A DNA stretch of 64,000 nt from Nitrospirota bacterium. GTDB taxonomy: Bacteria; Nitrospirota; Nitrospiria; SBBL01; JAADHI01. A model generated the notes under the pieces. It searched no databases. It was not told the DNA's origin and was given only the letters and a program-made list of their open reading frames with translations. Position 1 is the stretch's first letter. Each line of letters begins with the position of its first letter. This document shows, one piece after another, positions 38,300-49,260 of this stretch. The stretch lies in NCBI GenBank assembly GCA_029261215.1, contig JAJDBT010000050.1, positions 1-64,000 of the forward strand, given 5' to 3'. Made by a program: the position numbers and the translations under genes.

Positions 38300-39087
38300 A
38301 ATCCCAGGGCATCGCATTATGCATCGCGCTGGCCTTTCATGTTTTTCTATTGACCCTTCCGGGAACAGCAGCACGTAAAAGCCCAATCAAAGCGGGCAGT
38401 CCGACGAAGGCGATTTCAGTCCAACTCAACCGTGTTCAGGAAAAGAAACGGCACGTTGTTCTGGAAAAAACGGCGGCTCAAATCCCCATAAAAAGAGAAC
38501 CAGAAAAACCTCCTCAAAAAAAGATCTCTGTCAAAAAACCCCTCGAAATAAAAAAATCCCCACAAAAAATAGAAACACAGACACCGAAAACAGTGCTAAT
38601 GAAGCCCATTGAAACACCGTCGATTCTCCCTGAACCGACCGCTAAAGATTTAGTTGTGACTGAGAAAACATTGCCGAAACAGGATCAAGATCAGGAGACA
38701 CTCAAAACAAGTCCCACCGTTGATCCTGAAGAAACACCTAACGAAGGAGCACTTCTCGAAGAGGATGTGATTCAAATTGAAAAACAATCCAATACCCTGA
38801 TTAAAGCCCCTATTCCGGCAGAAAACATCCAAATTGAACACATCAAAAACCCAAGCTACCCTATCTCAGCCCGAAGACAACAACGCGAAGGCACAGTCCA
38901 ATTAAAAATCCAGGTGCTCGAAAATGGCGGGGTCGGAAAGGTCGAACTCTATAAAACATCGGGCTGGGAAGACCTTGATGAAGCAGCCCTCAAAGCCGTC
39001 ACTGAATGGCATTTTAGGCCGGCAACCCGAAATGGCCGTCCCATCCGGCAAGCCGCCATTTTCCCCATTCACTTCACCCTGCGATAA
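38296..39087 (+). CDS. tonB: TonB family energy transducer
   Basis: Pro/Lys-rich middle; C-terminal YPISARRQQREGTVQLKIQVLENGGVGKVELYKTSGWEDLDEAALKAVTEWHFRPA. Confidence 0.9.
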   Translation: MKSQGIALCIALAFHVFLLTLPGTAARKSPIKAGSPTKAISVQLNRVQEKKRHVVLEKTAAQIPIKREPEKPPQKKISVKKPLEIKKSPQKIETQTPKTVLMKPIETPSILPEPTAKDLVVTEKTLPKQDQDQETLKTSPTVDPEETPNEGALLEEDVIQIEKQSNTLIKAPIPAENIQIEHIKNPSYPISARRQQREGTVQLKIQVLENGGVGKVELYKTSGWEDLDEAALKAVTEWHFRPATRNGRPIRQAAIFPIHFTLR

Positions 39088-39134
39088 ACACCAACCCGCT
39101 TTGATCTGGCCCTTTTTATGATAAACTGCTGCCC

Positions 39135-39401
39135 ATGCGGATTTTCATTATCAATCTCCTCATTGGCCTGCTTGTAGCGACCATCGCGCAAAGTAAAGGG
39201 CACTCTTTTAGCAAATGGTTGATCAACGGCGCCATCCTCGGACCATTTGCCCTGCTTTACAGCATTTTCATGCCTCGAAAAAAACAGCGCAGTTCGGGAC
39301 AAAAGAAACAAATCAACTGCCCGCACTGCAACAAAATGATCGAAGTCGACGCAACACGCTGCCCGTATTGCGAAAAAAAGATTGATATTATTGATGTGTA
39401 G
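39135..39401 (+). CDS. Small membrane protein with C-terminal zinc ribbon
   Basis: N-terminal hydrophobic segment; CPHCNKMIEVDATRCPYCEKK. Confidence 0.6.
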   Translation: MRIFIINLLIGLLVATIAQSKGHSFSKWLINGAILGPFALLYSIFMPRKKQRSSGQKKQINCPHCNKMIEVDATRCPYCEKKIDIIDV

Positions 39402-39500
39402 GGAAGGGAAACTTCATCATCCCTTGAAGTCTGCTTCGATATGAAATAAACGACACAATCCTTAGGTGAAGAAGCGAACTAAAACTATCTCGTATTGACT

Positions 39501-40628
39501 TCAATTTAACATCTCTTGATAAAGTGTCGCGTATGTCTGCGCCATCTTCTGAGCAGAAAAGTGTTCAAGAATATGCTGACGCCCGTTTTGAGCAATTTTT
39601 TTAGAAAAAGTTTCATCATAGAGCAGACGCTCCCAGCATTGTGTCAAGGTTTTGTGATCCCCGAAATCCGCCAAAAGCCCTGTTTTTTCATGCACAATAA
39701 GTTGATCAACGCCAGGAATGTTGTAGGCCGCAACCGGTACACCCATTGCCATCGCCTCCATCATGCAGCGTGGAATGCCTTCTAATGAAGAAGTCATGCA
39801 GAATAAATCAATTTCTTTCAAAATCTTCAGCCGATCAGCACGATATCCCAGGAAAGTGATGTTCCTTGAGGAAGGAAGCGATTGTGCATAGGCCTCTAAT
39901 TCCGCCTTTTGATCGCCTTCTCCAATTAAAAACAGACACGTGTCGGGATGATTTTGATAGAGCAGATCAAACGTTTTAATCAAATCCCTTATGTTTTTTC
40001 GTGAAGCCATCTGCCCCACATACGCTATTTTTTTTGCTTTGAGATCCGGGTACAAAAGTGGATTTTGCGTATCTAACTCAATTTCGGCTTCTTTTAAATC
40101 TACCCCATTCAGAATCATTCTTATTTTTTTAGGAGGCACTTTTATTTTGAGCATATCGGCCGCCAATGCTTTTGACAAAGGGGAGACCCGGTCAAAATAT
40201 TTAAGACTATAACAACCCATACGAATAAATAGTTGCAGTTTTTTATCAGATGAGTTTTCAAAGCCGTGCGGGGTACTAATGGATTTAATTCCTGTTTTTT
40301 TTGCGGCAATAAGGCCTAAAATATCTGATTTATATCCGTGCGTATGAATGATGTCGATCTTTTCATCCTGAATAAAGCGGCACAGTTGTCCGATAACCTT
40401 GACATCAAAACGACCCTTCATTTCAAAACGGTCTGCAGGCAGGTTCAAAGCCTGAAAACGATGAAACAATTCCAGGTTTTGGTCCTGAGATTCCAAAGTA
40501 ATGGCAAGACGACAGTGGACTTCTTCAGGATTCAGGTTTTTCGCCAAGGCCAAAATCCACATTTCTGCGCCGTAAAATCCGGTGGGACAGATAAACTGCA
40601 GTACATTCATATGTTTCCGCGATTCCAA
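39501..40628 (-). CDS. Family 4-type glycosyltransferase
   Basis: IDIIHTHGYKSD, YVGQMASRKNIRDLIK, SSLEGIPRCMMEAMAMGVPVAAYNIPG. Confidence 0.85.
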   Translation of the reverse strand: MESRKHMNVLQFICPTGFYGAEMWILALAKNLNPEEVHCRLAITLESQDQNLELFHRFQALNLPADRFEMKGRFDVKVIGQLCRFIQDEKIDIIHTHGYKSDILGLIAAKKTGIKSISTPHGFENSSDKKLQLFIRMGCYSLKYFDRVSPLSKALAADMLKIKVPPKKIRMILNGVDLKEAEIELDTQNPLLYPDLKAKKIAYVGQMASRKNIRDLIKTFDLLYQNHPDTCLFLIGEGDQKAELEAYAQSLPSSRNITFLGYRADRLKILKEIDLFCMTSSLEGIPRCMMEAMAMGVPVAAYNIPGVDQLIVHEKTGLLADFGDHKTLTQCWERLLYDETFSKKIAQNGRQHILEHFSAQKMAQTYATLYQEMLN

Positions 40629-40752
40629 TAACGGATCATCGAGACATTACGGAGGCGATACCCGAGACGGCAGGCCAATGCTTCATGCTGAAGAATTGCT
40701 CACCAGAATCAAATAAACCCTGGTCTGTCCGATTCCTTAGATCCGCTCATCA

Positions 40753-41292
40753 TCATTTTCTTTTTTTAAGCACTCTTGCCGGGTTTCCTGCAACAATTGA
40801 AAAATCTTCAACAGGTTTTGTCACGACAGCACCCGCGCCCACGATACACTTTTTTCCGACACTGGCCATAATCACGGCGCAATTTCCAATCCAGACATCC
40901 TCTCCAATCACGACTTTCTCAAACACACCAACTTGTTCTTGAATAGGTCTTTCCAGGTCGCTGAAATCATGCTGGTTTTTACCGCTCAGAATATGGACGT
41001 TGCTTCCAATCGTGCAGTGATTTTCGATCTTGCAACTTCCGATATTGCAGTTTGGCCCGATGTAAACATTCCGCCCAATTTCTGTATCCGACTGGGAAAA
41101 AATAGTTCCAAACAAAATAGCACATTCCCGATCACACCGCGTCATCGTCCACTGGTAAAAACTTTTTCTCAAAAAGTTTCCCACCACACCCGGAATCAGG
41201 CTCAATAACTGAGAAATCGACCAGAAAACCTGATCCTTCCGATCCAATAAACAAGCCAGATAAAAAAATAACAATAGCGGCAGGTCAAGCAT
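40753..41292 (-). CDS. Left-handed beta-helix acyltransferase
   Basis: Hexapeptide repeats IGRNVYIGPNCNIGSCKIENHCTIG...VIGEDVWIGNCAVIMASVGKKCIVGAGAVV. Confidence 0.82.
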   Translation of the reverse strand: MLDLPLLLFFYLACLLDRKDQVFWSISQLLSLIPGVVGNFLRKSFYQWTMTRCDRECAILFGTIFSQSDTEIGRNVYIGPNCNIGSCKIENHCTIGSNVHILSGKNQHDFSDLERPIQEQVGVFEKVVIGEDVWIGNCAVIMASVGKKCIVGAGAVVTKPVEDFSIVAGNPARVLKKRK

Positions 41293-41375
41293 GAAACAAA
41301 CGACATCTGCGACAATTTTAATTGTGGTCTTAATTTTAACGCCTCATCCTAATTATATTTTACCCGCGCCATCAT

Positions 41376-44357
41376 TCAAGGCGTAAAATCATCTACACTG
41401 GGTTTAACCCGTTCTACCTGAGGTGCGATCCTGACATAACCCTGGTCTGGTCGTTCCAAGCCATCCCACTCTGGTGTTTTCCATTCGACAAGGGAACGCC
41501 TGTATGCAGGCTTCATATGAGAAATAAATTCCCCAACCTGATATCGGAACGCCCACAATTTTATCGTATCACTTTCCCTAAAACTTGTCGTCCCTGCATC
41601 CCCTTCATAAGACTGAAGTGAGCGCTCTTGCAAATCAATCTGTTGCCTTAGCCATTCGGAAACAATGTATCTTGGTTTTTTTGTCTCTGTCGTGAGCAGC
41701 GTCAAGTATTCCAGCATTTGCTGCCCGATAGTAAATGACTTTAACCGGACCGATGCCATGGGGCCATCGGAATGAGGATAAAAGAGAGATGTCTGCTCTG
41801 CCGTCCGCCAAGCCGCTTCACTGCCAATACTTTGCCAGGGCAGGATGGCAACGGCGCCCTTTGACCAGGCAGAAAGCGACCAAAGTACAGGCTGGGTATT
41901 GGGCATTTCGATCTTGTTGGCCGTTCCGTATTCCGCAAAATAGGATTTTCCAGACAAGATTTCTTCATCCCGTTTTTGCCGCACTTTTTGAATCGTATTT
42001 TGTCCAATATAGGTCATATCCATCAAGCCCCACAGCATGTTGCGCGAAAATTGTCTTTGAGAAATATCACCGCGATACCACATGTGCGCATCGCCCATAA
42101 CCGGATCAACAGCCGAGTGCCACAAAAGGCCATACCATCGCAAGGCCCAAAAATCCTGTGTATGCACAGGCTCGTCCAGTATCCACGGAGCAGAACTTTG
42201 AGCGTTCTTTTCTCGATAATAAACCTTGTTATTCAGGTAAAACTGAAAGAGCGTATCATGCCATCCCATGCCATCAACATGTTTGGCAAAAGCAGCAAAG
42301 GCCTCCTTCATTTGCGATTGATATTCAGCCGTGAAGGCTTCATCAGCCCAATAGGAAGGCTGGTAGTGCTCAAAAATATTGACTGGCCAATTCTCATTAA
42401 ATGGCAAATAAAAAACGTCAACCGGCTCACCACTTCTAGGTAAGTCTTTAAAGGCTGATCCGTCCAGCAAAGGCCCTATTTTTTGATCCCACTCAGCCCA
42501 TTCAAAATAACTTCCACGGTGTTCTGGCGCAAACTCAGGCACACCATTCCATCCATAGGGTAAGCGGTTAATCACCGTTCGATGCGCATGCGCCAGACGG
42601 TAATAATCATAACTGTCGTAAGGCGAGACCGTGTTGTAGGCATTCATTTCAGGAATAAAGGAAAGTTTGTTCGGGAGCGTAAAATCCCATACGGTGAGAT
42701 CAATATCAATCACAAGCCGTTCCAACCCGTTCGAAAGCAACAAGCGACCTTGTTTCTTGCCTGGAGGTTCATCATGCGGAATATAAAGTTCCAGGACCAG
42801 CGAATGATTTTTTTGATCCGGAATACGAATAAGGCCTGCCTTTGAAGGGATTGAAACCCTCGTGTCCAGAGGAAGAAGAGGGTCTGGCAAAGTCGTTATT
42901 TTTTCCCCATTTTGGTCAATCACATCGACGTAGGCAAATTCAAAGATCTTCGGTCTAAGCCGGGGGGACTGTTCAAAATCGTATGTAACCGTCATTTCAC
43001 TCGCAAGCCCCTCAAGGCTAAGCTGAAAAAAAACGGTTTCATTCCTCGCAGACTGCAGACGAACCCTTTTTTCTTCTGCGGAAAAAAGATGGTTTCCGTT
43101 TTTATACCCTTCCACCCGCTCAGGAATCATTCCGCCTTGAACAGGGTCAATTTTATCCAGAAGATCAACAACAGAAACCCTTACGCCACCTACGGTAAGT
43201 CCCACTTTTTTTGAAGGAAAAGGTCGGACCTCAGGTCGAGGAAGACGCAGGGGTTCTACTCCGGACGAAACTCGTACTGGCAGAATCAATGCCGTTCCTG
43301 TATTCCCGGCACTATCCACAGGACGAATACTCAAGACAATCACCTCTCCTGCTTTTAAATTGAGATCCTGAATGTGCATCCGGACAGGCTCAGCGGCCCT
43401 AGCCGCCATTGGGATCAGATACCGCGGCATTGATTTTTCATTATGGTCTCTCACATAACTCACCTCAAATCCAAGCGTTTTCCCGCCGCCGGTATCAAGA
43501 GGCGTCTTCCAGCTCACGAGCGCTTCTCCAGCCGGGAATCCTTCAGTTTCGATTTCCATTAACTCTATCGCCTGAGGGGGAACTGTATCTACTCCTTCCG
43601 TCCATATTTCTAACCATGGTCTTCCGCGTCTTGCTTCTCGACTATAAAAAAATCGGTTTGGGAAGAGCGTGTATTCAAAGTGCTTTTGGACGATTGACCA
43701 GGTACTTCCAACGTCATCATACAATGCAAACCCATGACTCAAGCCCGCTACCTTTGCCGCGACCACATCCGGAGAAACAGCACAGCTTTGCCATCCCTGA
43801 GCATCTGGTGCACCACATTCAGAAAATTGCCAGATGGTCTGCCCTAAACCGAATGCGACATCCACGAAGGTACTCCCTGGGTAAGACCAATCCTGTTCTT
43901 GAACCCTGGCCTGCATAAAAGAGCTACTTCCTCTCTGCAGCCGATATTGCCTTGAAGTCCCCTCTATCCAAGGACTCGCGATGCTGGACACACTCAAACG
44001 TGCAATCGGAGCCTTGCTCGGAGATGCAGAACGTAGGTACAATAACGCTCCTGTCACAATTTTCCCCTTAAGAGACGACAAATCTGCATCGATCAGCGCA
44101 AATTCCTGCAGGCTCTTTACCTTCAATTCCTTGGCACTGCCATTACTCCCATAGGCTTCATCAGGAACAGCAGAAATCCATGTGTCCCGTGTGACTGGAT
44201 AACTTTTTTTTGTTCCCAGAGGCGGCCAAGAAGTTCTAGTTGGGGGCAACAGAGCGGTGTCTTGATCCGATTTTGCCAAGAGGGTTCCTCTACCCCATAC
44301 CATAAATAAGAGATAAGGAACAAGAAATAACAGGAAGGATCTATTCAAACGATTCAA
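41376..44357 (-). CDS. Secreted DUF4091-like protein with DNRLRE-like and FN3-like N-terminal parts
   Basis: Signal peptide; AYGSNGSAKELKVKS; FN3-like middle; WDFTLPNKLSFIPEMNAYN and following glycosidase-like region. Confidence 0.6.
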   Translation of the reverse strand: MNRLNRSFLLFLVPYLLFMVWGRGTLLAKSDQDTALLPPTRTSWPPLGTKKSYPVTRDTWISAVPDEAYGSNGSAKELKVKSLQEFALIDADLSSLKGKIVTGALLYLRSASPSKAPIARLSVSSIASPWIEGTSRQYRLQRGSSSFMQARVQEQDWSYPGSTFVDVAFGLGQTIWQFSECGAPDAQGWQSCAVSPDVVAAKVAGLSHGFALYDDVGSTWSIVQKHFEYTLFPNRFFYSREARRGRPWLEIWTEGVDTVPPQAIELMEIETEGFPAGEALVSWKTPLDTGGGKTLGFEVSYVRDHNEKSMPRYLIPMAARAAEPVRMHIQDLNLKAGEVIVLSIRPVDSAGNTGTALILPVRVSSGVEPLRLPRPEVRPFPSKKVGLTVGGVRVSVVDLLDKIDPVQGGMIPERVEGYKNGNHLFSAEEKRVRLQSARNETVFFQLSLEGLASEMTVTYDFEQSPRLRPKIFEFAYVDVIDQNGEKITTLPDPLLPLDTRVSIPSKAGLIRIPDQKNHSLVLELYIPHDEPPGKKQGRLLLSNGLERLVIDIDLTVWDFTLPNKLSFIPEMNAYNTVSPYDSYDYYRLAHAHRTVINRLPYGWNGVPEFAPEHRGSYFEWAEWDQKIGPLLDGSAFKDLPRSGEPVDVFYLPFNENWPVNIFEHYQPSYWADEAFTAEYQSQMKEAFAAFAKHVDGMGWHDTLFQFYLNNKVYYREKNAQSSAPWILDEPVHTQDFWALRWYGLLWHSAVDPVMGDAHMWYRGDISQRQFSRNMLWGLMDMTYIGQNTIQKVRQKRDEEILSGKSYFAEYGTANKIEMPNTQPVLWSLSAWSKGAVAILPWQSIGSEAAWRTAEQTSLFYPHSDGPMASVRLKSFTIGQQMLEYLTLLTTETKKPRYIVSEWLRQQIDLQERSLQSYEGDAGTTSFRESDTIKLWAFRYQVGEFISHMKPAYRRSLVEWKTPEWDGLERPDQGYVRIAPQVERVKPSVDDFTP

Positions 44358-44470
44358 AATAAACTTCCAATAGATATCTCCGCAATCGCTTATCTTCGTT
44401 AAAAATAAGAGAGTGTCGGTTACCTACAGCTGAAACAAAAAAAGAGGAGTGATCAATTTTTATTTATGGG

Positions 44471-45970
44471 TCAAGAAGATGATCCTTCTGCGCTGAAAAA
44501 ATTTTCTTTTATTTCGAGATACTTATTTTTAAGAGCTTCTTTTTCGCCTTTCGTCAGCCATCCGCAAAAAAGAAGAAATAGTGCAAACAACGAGATCATC
44601 AAAAACCCTTTAAGAATTTCTAAATAGATACTTTGAAAAGAAAACAATGAAGAAAGCACAAAAAAACCGATGGCACCAAAAAGCAACACAGCAAGACGTT
44701 TGAATTCATACTGAATATTCAGAACCCTTCTAAAACTAAAATAACTTGTTCCTGCAAAAACGACATACGTGAGAATCGTCATCCAGGCGGCCGCCATGTA
44801 ACCATATCTCGGAAGTAGAAAGATATTTCCAGCAATGTTAACCAAGGCGGCGGGAATATGAATCATGCAAATAAGCCACGTTTTGTTTTTTATGTATGCG
44901 CCGCCGGTAAAAAAAGTACTGATCCCATGAAAACAAAGACCCACTGCGACAAAAGGAATGACTTCGTGTGCTATGAAAAACTTTTCATCCGCCAAAATAC
45001 TCACGATGCTCTGTGAGAACACGCTCAATGAGAACATGGCAAAAATATAAATCCCCATAAAATACGTTGTCACACGGGTATATTCGTAAGCCCCATCCGG
45101 ACGATTCGCAATTTCGTACAAGGTGGCCCCCAACCAAATAAAACTGAACGACTGAAGTATCACTGCATTCAACATCCAGGGAAATTTATATCCCAGACTG
45201 TAGATACCAACATCCGACAACAAACCGTAGTATCGAATCAAAAATCGGTCGGCATTGTGCAAAACGGCACCAATCAGTTCTGCGCCAATCAACGGCGCGC
45301 CAAACAGCAGCATACGTTTCATCATCGGAAGCTCAATCCTAATCCCATTGAGAATTGAGCTATGAGTCACAATTATGATTGCAATCACGCCATTGGACAA
45401 GAGCGCCCCATACAACATGCCCAGTACCCCCAGCTCAAGCTGAACGATAAAATACAGATTAGCGCTGATATTCAGCATTAGCTTTACAAGGCTATAACCT
45501 ACGTATACCGTGGAGCGTTTCGCAGCCATAAAACCGCTTGTTACAACCATGATGATCAATTCAAAAAATAAAACGAAAAGCATCAGGTTAACAAAATTGG
45601 CGTATTCGGTTTTACCCAGGATGAATCTAGCAATCCCTTCATTCAAAAATAACCCAGTCAAGCATCCAATGCTTCCAACTATCAAGATATACCCTGTGCC
45701 TGTCGAAACTACGATTTTTTTGTGGGAGGGAAGTGAATTCTCACTAAAAAACTTGGGTATGGCAATTTGGAGTCCTGATAATGCGACAAGCATCATCATT
45801 TGGCGGGTATAATCAAGGATTTCTAAAATACCGTAGTCTTCTTTTGAGAGAAACCGGGTGTAAATAGGCATGAGTAAAATACCTGCCGCACTGCTTGCTA
45901 TCCAGGTAATCGAATAAATAATTGAATGGAGGGATAAATCTTTGATTGTTTTTTTTAACAAAAGAAGCAA
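44471..45970 (-). CDS. Polysaccharide flippase (Wzx-like, MOP superfamily)
   Basis: About 12 hydrophobic helices; ITWIASSAAGILLMPIYTRFLSKEDYGILEILD. Confidence 0.85.
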   Translation of the reverse strand: MLLLLKKTIKDLSLHSIIYSITWIASSAAGILLMPIYTRFLSKEDYGILEILDYTRQMMMLVALSGLQIAIPKFFSENSLPSHKKIVVSTGTGYILIVGSIGCLTGLFLNEGIARFILGKTEYANFVNLMLFVLFFELIIMVVTSGFMAAKRSTVYVGYSLVKLMLNISANLYFIVQLELGVLGMLYGALLSNGVIAIIIVTHSSILNGIRIELPMMKRMLLFGAPLIGAELIGAVLHNADRFLIRYYGLLSDVGIYSLGYKFPWMLNAVILQSFSFIWLGATLYEIANRPDGAYEYTRVTTYFMGIYIFAMFSLSVFSQSIVSILADEKFFIAHEVIPFVAVGLCFHGISTFFTGGAYIKNKTWLICMIHIPAALVNIAGNIFLLPRYGYMAAAWMTILTYVVFAGTSYFSFRRVLNIQYEFKRLAVLLFGAIGFFVLSSLFSFQSIYLEILKGFLMISLFALFLLFCGWLTKGEKEALKNKYLEIKENFFSAEGSSS

Positions 45971-46313
45971 CCCTTAGAGTGTATTGGTTCAAAAGCCCTC
46001 GAATTCATTCGGAGACATCATCCCAAAAAGAAACACCCACTCTCCTGAGAATATGGTACTAGCAGTATCACAATTAACTCTACACCATCCACCCAAATTG
46101 TCCAGAACAACATTTATCCAATTTTTTAATTATTTCTCCGAGAAGACAGAACGCCTTTCCAAGTAAACTCTGGATTCAACAAATTCCATTCTTTCAAAAT
46201 CTGTTCAGATTTTGGGCTTATCAGTCTCCCTAAAAGCATTGGGCACAAAGGTTCTGGTTATAGCGATAAGGATTTGCCAGTGCGACGAAGTAATTTATCG
46301 TATTTATCTTTTT

Positions 46314-47666
46314 TTATTTTACCACTAGACCTCCGGGCGGAGTAGGCGGGGCCGGGTCGAGAGGAAGCCCTCCCATAACGCTAAACACATGAATCAGGGG
46401 GCGCGCATTATCTGGCGATGAATCAGGAAATCCCCGTTCACCATCTCTTTGTGAAATGAACAATCTTTTCGTTGTTGAATCATATGCAGCACCTAAAACA
46501 CCTGCAATACCATGAGGACCTATCTCAAGTGGCCAGACTGCGTAAGGTCGTATGTCCCAAGGATTTTTCTGGCCGGTCTTCACCGAGATCATATCATTGA
46601 CATCATACGCCCATACCCATGTCTTATAGGGATAAGCATGGCCCCCCTTAACTGATTCTCCTTCCGGGTTATAGCAATAAATGGATCCGTCTCCCTTTTC
46701 TTTTCCAGCAAGACTGGGATCACTCGTTGCCGTTCCATAACAAGACACCCCGGTTCCCTGTCTCCCGATATACAAAACACTGCGGCTTCCAGGAGGAAAG
46801 ATAACCCCTCTAATTTCAGTCGTCATATTAAAATACAAATTTACGGTTTCATCACCTTCCCATGTACCCAATGTAGGATGAGTAATATCATAATATAGAA
46901 CCGGTGTGGCGGGAACAGGACTTTTCACGCCGAGATCATCTGGGTTAAAAACAACTCCTGCTGGCCCAAGAGAAGTTCTACCGATAATGGAAAGACAGCA
47001 ATTTCCTGTAAGCGCAGTCCCACCCAAGGCGGCTTGCCATTCGGGCGGAATCTGAGTCATAGGACCCGATACAAAACCCTGCCCGATTGTACCGACTTTA
47101 TACATGCCTCGAAAATCTCCCGTTTGTGACAAGTTCAGCCCTGAAGTAAAATGTGAAAGCACGGCCACATTACCAGCGTCATAATATCCATAGGAAGTTC
47201 CGATCAGCTTATTCCCATAAACCATCAGACCACCCATGTATACCCCCGTATCACTGGGATATACTGCGCCTCCGGCAGCAATATCGGATAAATGACCTTC
47301 CGTAATGTCAGATAAATTCTGTAGGACACTCGCCATATTCAAATCACTCAGGTTAATACCCTTGACAGGTTGGGGGATGCTAATTTCTGCGGTCTTCTGT
47401 TCATAAATGTGATTATTGATGAACAAGGAGTTATTTGCGGGGTTGTAGGCCAAGCCGGTACGTGCGTATGCAAAACCAGCGCCTCCAGATATCGTGTCTG
47501 GTACACGGAATGCGCCCATATAAACTAAATTAGAGGACTGCAAGAGTTCAGCAGCAGATGTGATTCCCCCTGAGAATAAAATCGCCAGCCCAATAAGCCA
47601 GACCATAATGAGTGGACTTGATTTAAATGAATAGTACCTTGTATTGGTTATCAATTCAGCCTCCAT
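46314..47666 (-). CDS. Secreted protein of unknown function ending PPTPPGGLVVK
   Basis: Signal peptide; FRVPD..GFAYARTGLAYNPANNSLFI; no firm family assignment. Confidence 0.55.
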   Translation of the reverse strand: MEAELITNTRYYSFKSSPLIMVWLIGLAILFSGGITSAAELLQSSNLVYMGAFRVPDTISGGAGFAYARTGLAYNPANNSLFINNHIYEQKTAEISIPQPVKGINLSDLNMASVLQNLSDITEGHLSDIAAGGAVYPSDTGVYMGGLMVYGNKLIGTSYGYYDAGNVAVLSHFTSGLNLSQTGDFRGMYKVGTIGQGFVSGPMTQIPPEWQAALGGTALTGNCCLSIIGRTSLGPAGVVFNPDDLGVKSPVPATPVLYYDITHPTLGTWEGDETVNLYFNMTTEIRGVIFPPGSRSVLYIGRQGTGVSCYGTATSDPSLAGKEKGDGSIYCYNPEGESVKGGHAYPYKTWVWAYDVNDMISVKTGQKNPWDIRPYAVWPLEIGPHGIAGVLGAAYDSTTKRLFISQRDGERGFPDSSPDNARPLIHVFSVMGGLPLDPAPPTPPGGLVVK

Positions 47667-47979
47667 AGAATATATAAAATATAAAAACGGTCGAATCCAG
47701 TTAACATTTAGAGCGAAACGAGTTAATCAGGACATACTATAGATGTTCAGACAAGGACTACTACAGATCTCTACTTCTCTTTGTATAGACATTAAAGTGC
47801 TTCGTCAGTAAAAAATAACTGTCCTTATTTAGAATCATGACAACCCATTCGAAACAGTAGATGATCATATATCATGTTTTTAATCATTGCTCCCATATCA
47901 GTTTCCAGGGAAGATTGCATCAGATGATCCATCTGGCACATAATAATAAGATGTCTATACGCTGTCCATCTTTTTATTT

Positions 47980-49260
47980 TCATTCTACCGAAAGTCCTCT
48001 GGGGGCACTAGGTTCCGATATATCCGATACTGAAACCTCATCCGCGCCAATATCAGGTGAAGCCCCTGTGGGACGGCTTTCCCCGTCATAATCCCTAGTA
48101 ATTTCAGTGCGGGGAAGCGCCTGATCAATCGCCGCAGCAACAGCCGGGAGAAGATGTAGATCCCCCAACGCAGGGTTTAAAAACCATGAATTTTGAGCGT
48201 TAATCAAGTTATTGAACACCTCAGCACTGGCACCATCCCTGCCTTGAATAGCAGCATCAGTCAAATTATTCACAATCTCTACATTGATGGTATTGTTAAA
48301 GCGATATTCAATGGCATTCTGAAAAGTGCCACTCATGATCAAAGTGTTATTTAATACCTTTGTCCCTGGTGAACTTGTCACAAAAATAGCCACATCTCCG
48401 CTTTCTGACGCGCTCCTATAAAAGAAATTGTTCCGAATAATCCCGTTCTGGTGATCATGTATCTTGCTATCGAGGCCATAAGCGATACCACGCTCACAGT
48501 TAAGAAATAGATTTCCCTCACTGACACTATCCTGACTACGGTTCCACATTAAGATCGCAGGCCCGGCAGCTTGCCCTATCGGGCCACGAATGTTCTTGAA
48601 TAAATTGTTACGAATAATCCAGCCTTTTCCGGTGTGAACGTCAACCCCGTTCGTATACCAGTCAGGGGCAATCGTCGTATATTCCATTGCAGAACATTCG
48701 ACAATACCATTATCAACACCTCCACCAGAGCCATCTGGATTGGCTTTAATAAACTGATCCCCAACATCAACCATGCGCACATTACGAATAGTCGGGGCCT
48801 CAGTTCCGGCATTCAAAATAAAAGCATGTTCACTAATATCCGTAAGGGTAAAATCGGAAAAAGTAATATTCTCCGCAGCTCTAAGCCAAAACCCAAAAGA
48901 CATGCTCGGATCATTCATCCCCGGCCCCGCCAATACAACATCATCACGATTTCCGGTCACGCCACGAATCACGACTCCGGTCACGCCATCAAGATTGAGA
49001 GATCGGGTAAGTCTATAGGTCCCCTGTGAAATGAAGATGGTGTCACCCGATTGAATACCATCAAAAGCTGCCTGTAACGCTGCTTCTGTAGATACTGTCC
49101 GCACATTCCCGGTCGGTGCAGAAAGAGGAAGGCAGTTCGCAATAGGAACAGCCAGCGCAAATGACAGCAGAGGCATAGAAAGGATAAAAAGAAGAACTCC
49201 GAAAAACATCAGGGCACGACACGATTTACTCCTTTTAGTTCCTCCTGAGGCTCGATTCAT
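47980..49260 (-). CDS. Secreted right-handed parallel beta-helix (pectate-lyase-like) protein ending PSAPRGLSVE
   Basis: Signal peptide; AFDGIQSGDTIFISQGTYRLTRSLNLDGVTGVVIRG, repeated IxNNxF coils, DIGADEV. Confidence 0.75.
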   Translation of the reverse strand: MNRASGGTKRSKSCRALMFFGVLLFILSMPLLSFALAVPIANCLPLSAPTGNVRTVSTEAALQAAFDGIQSGDTIFISQGTYRLTRSLNLDGVTGVVIRGVTGNRDDVVLAGPGMNDPSMSFGFWLRAAENITFSDFTLTDISEHAFILNAGTEAPTIRNVRMVDVGDQFIKANPDGSGGGVDNGIVECSAMEYTTIAPDWYTNGVDVHTGKGWIIRNNLFKNIRGPIGQAAGPAILMWNRSQDSVSEGNLFLNCERGIAYGLDSKIHDHQNGIIRNNFFYRSASESGDVAIFVTSSPGTKVLNNTLIMSGTFQNAIEYRFNNTINVEIVNNLTDAAIQGRDGASAEVFNNLINAQNSWFLNPALGDLHLLPAVAAAIDQALPRTEITRDYDGESRPTGASPDIGADEVSVSDISEPSAPRGLSVE

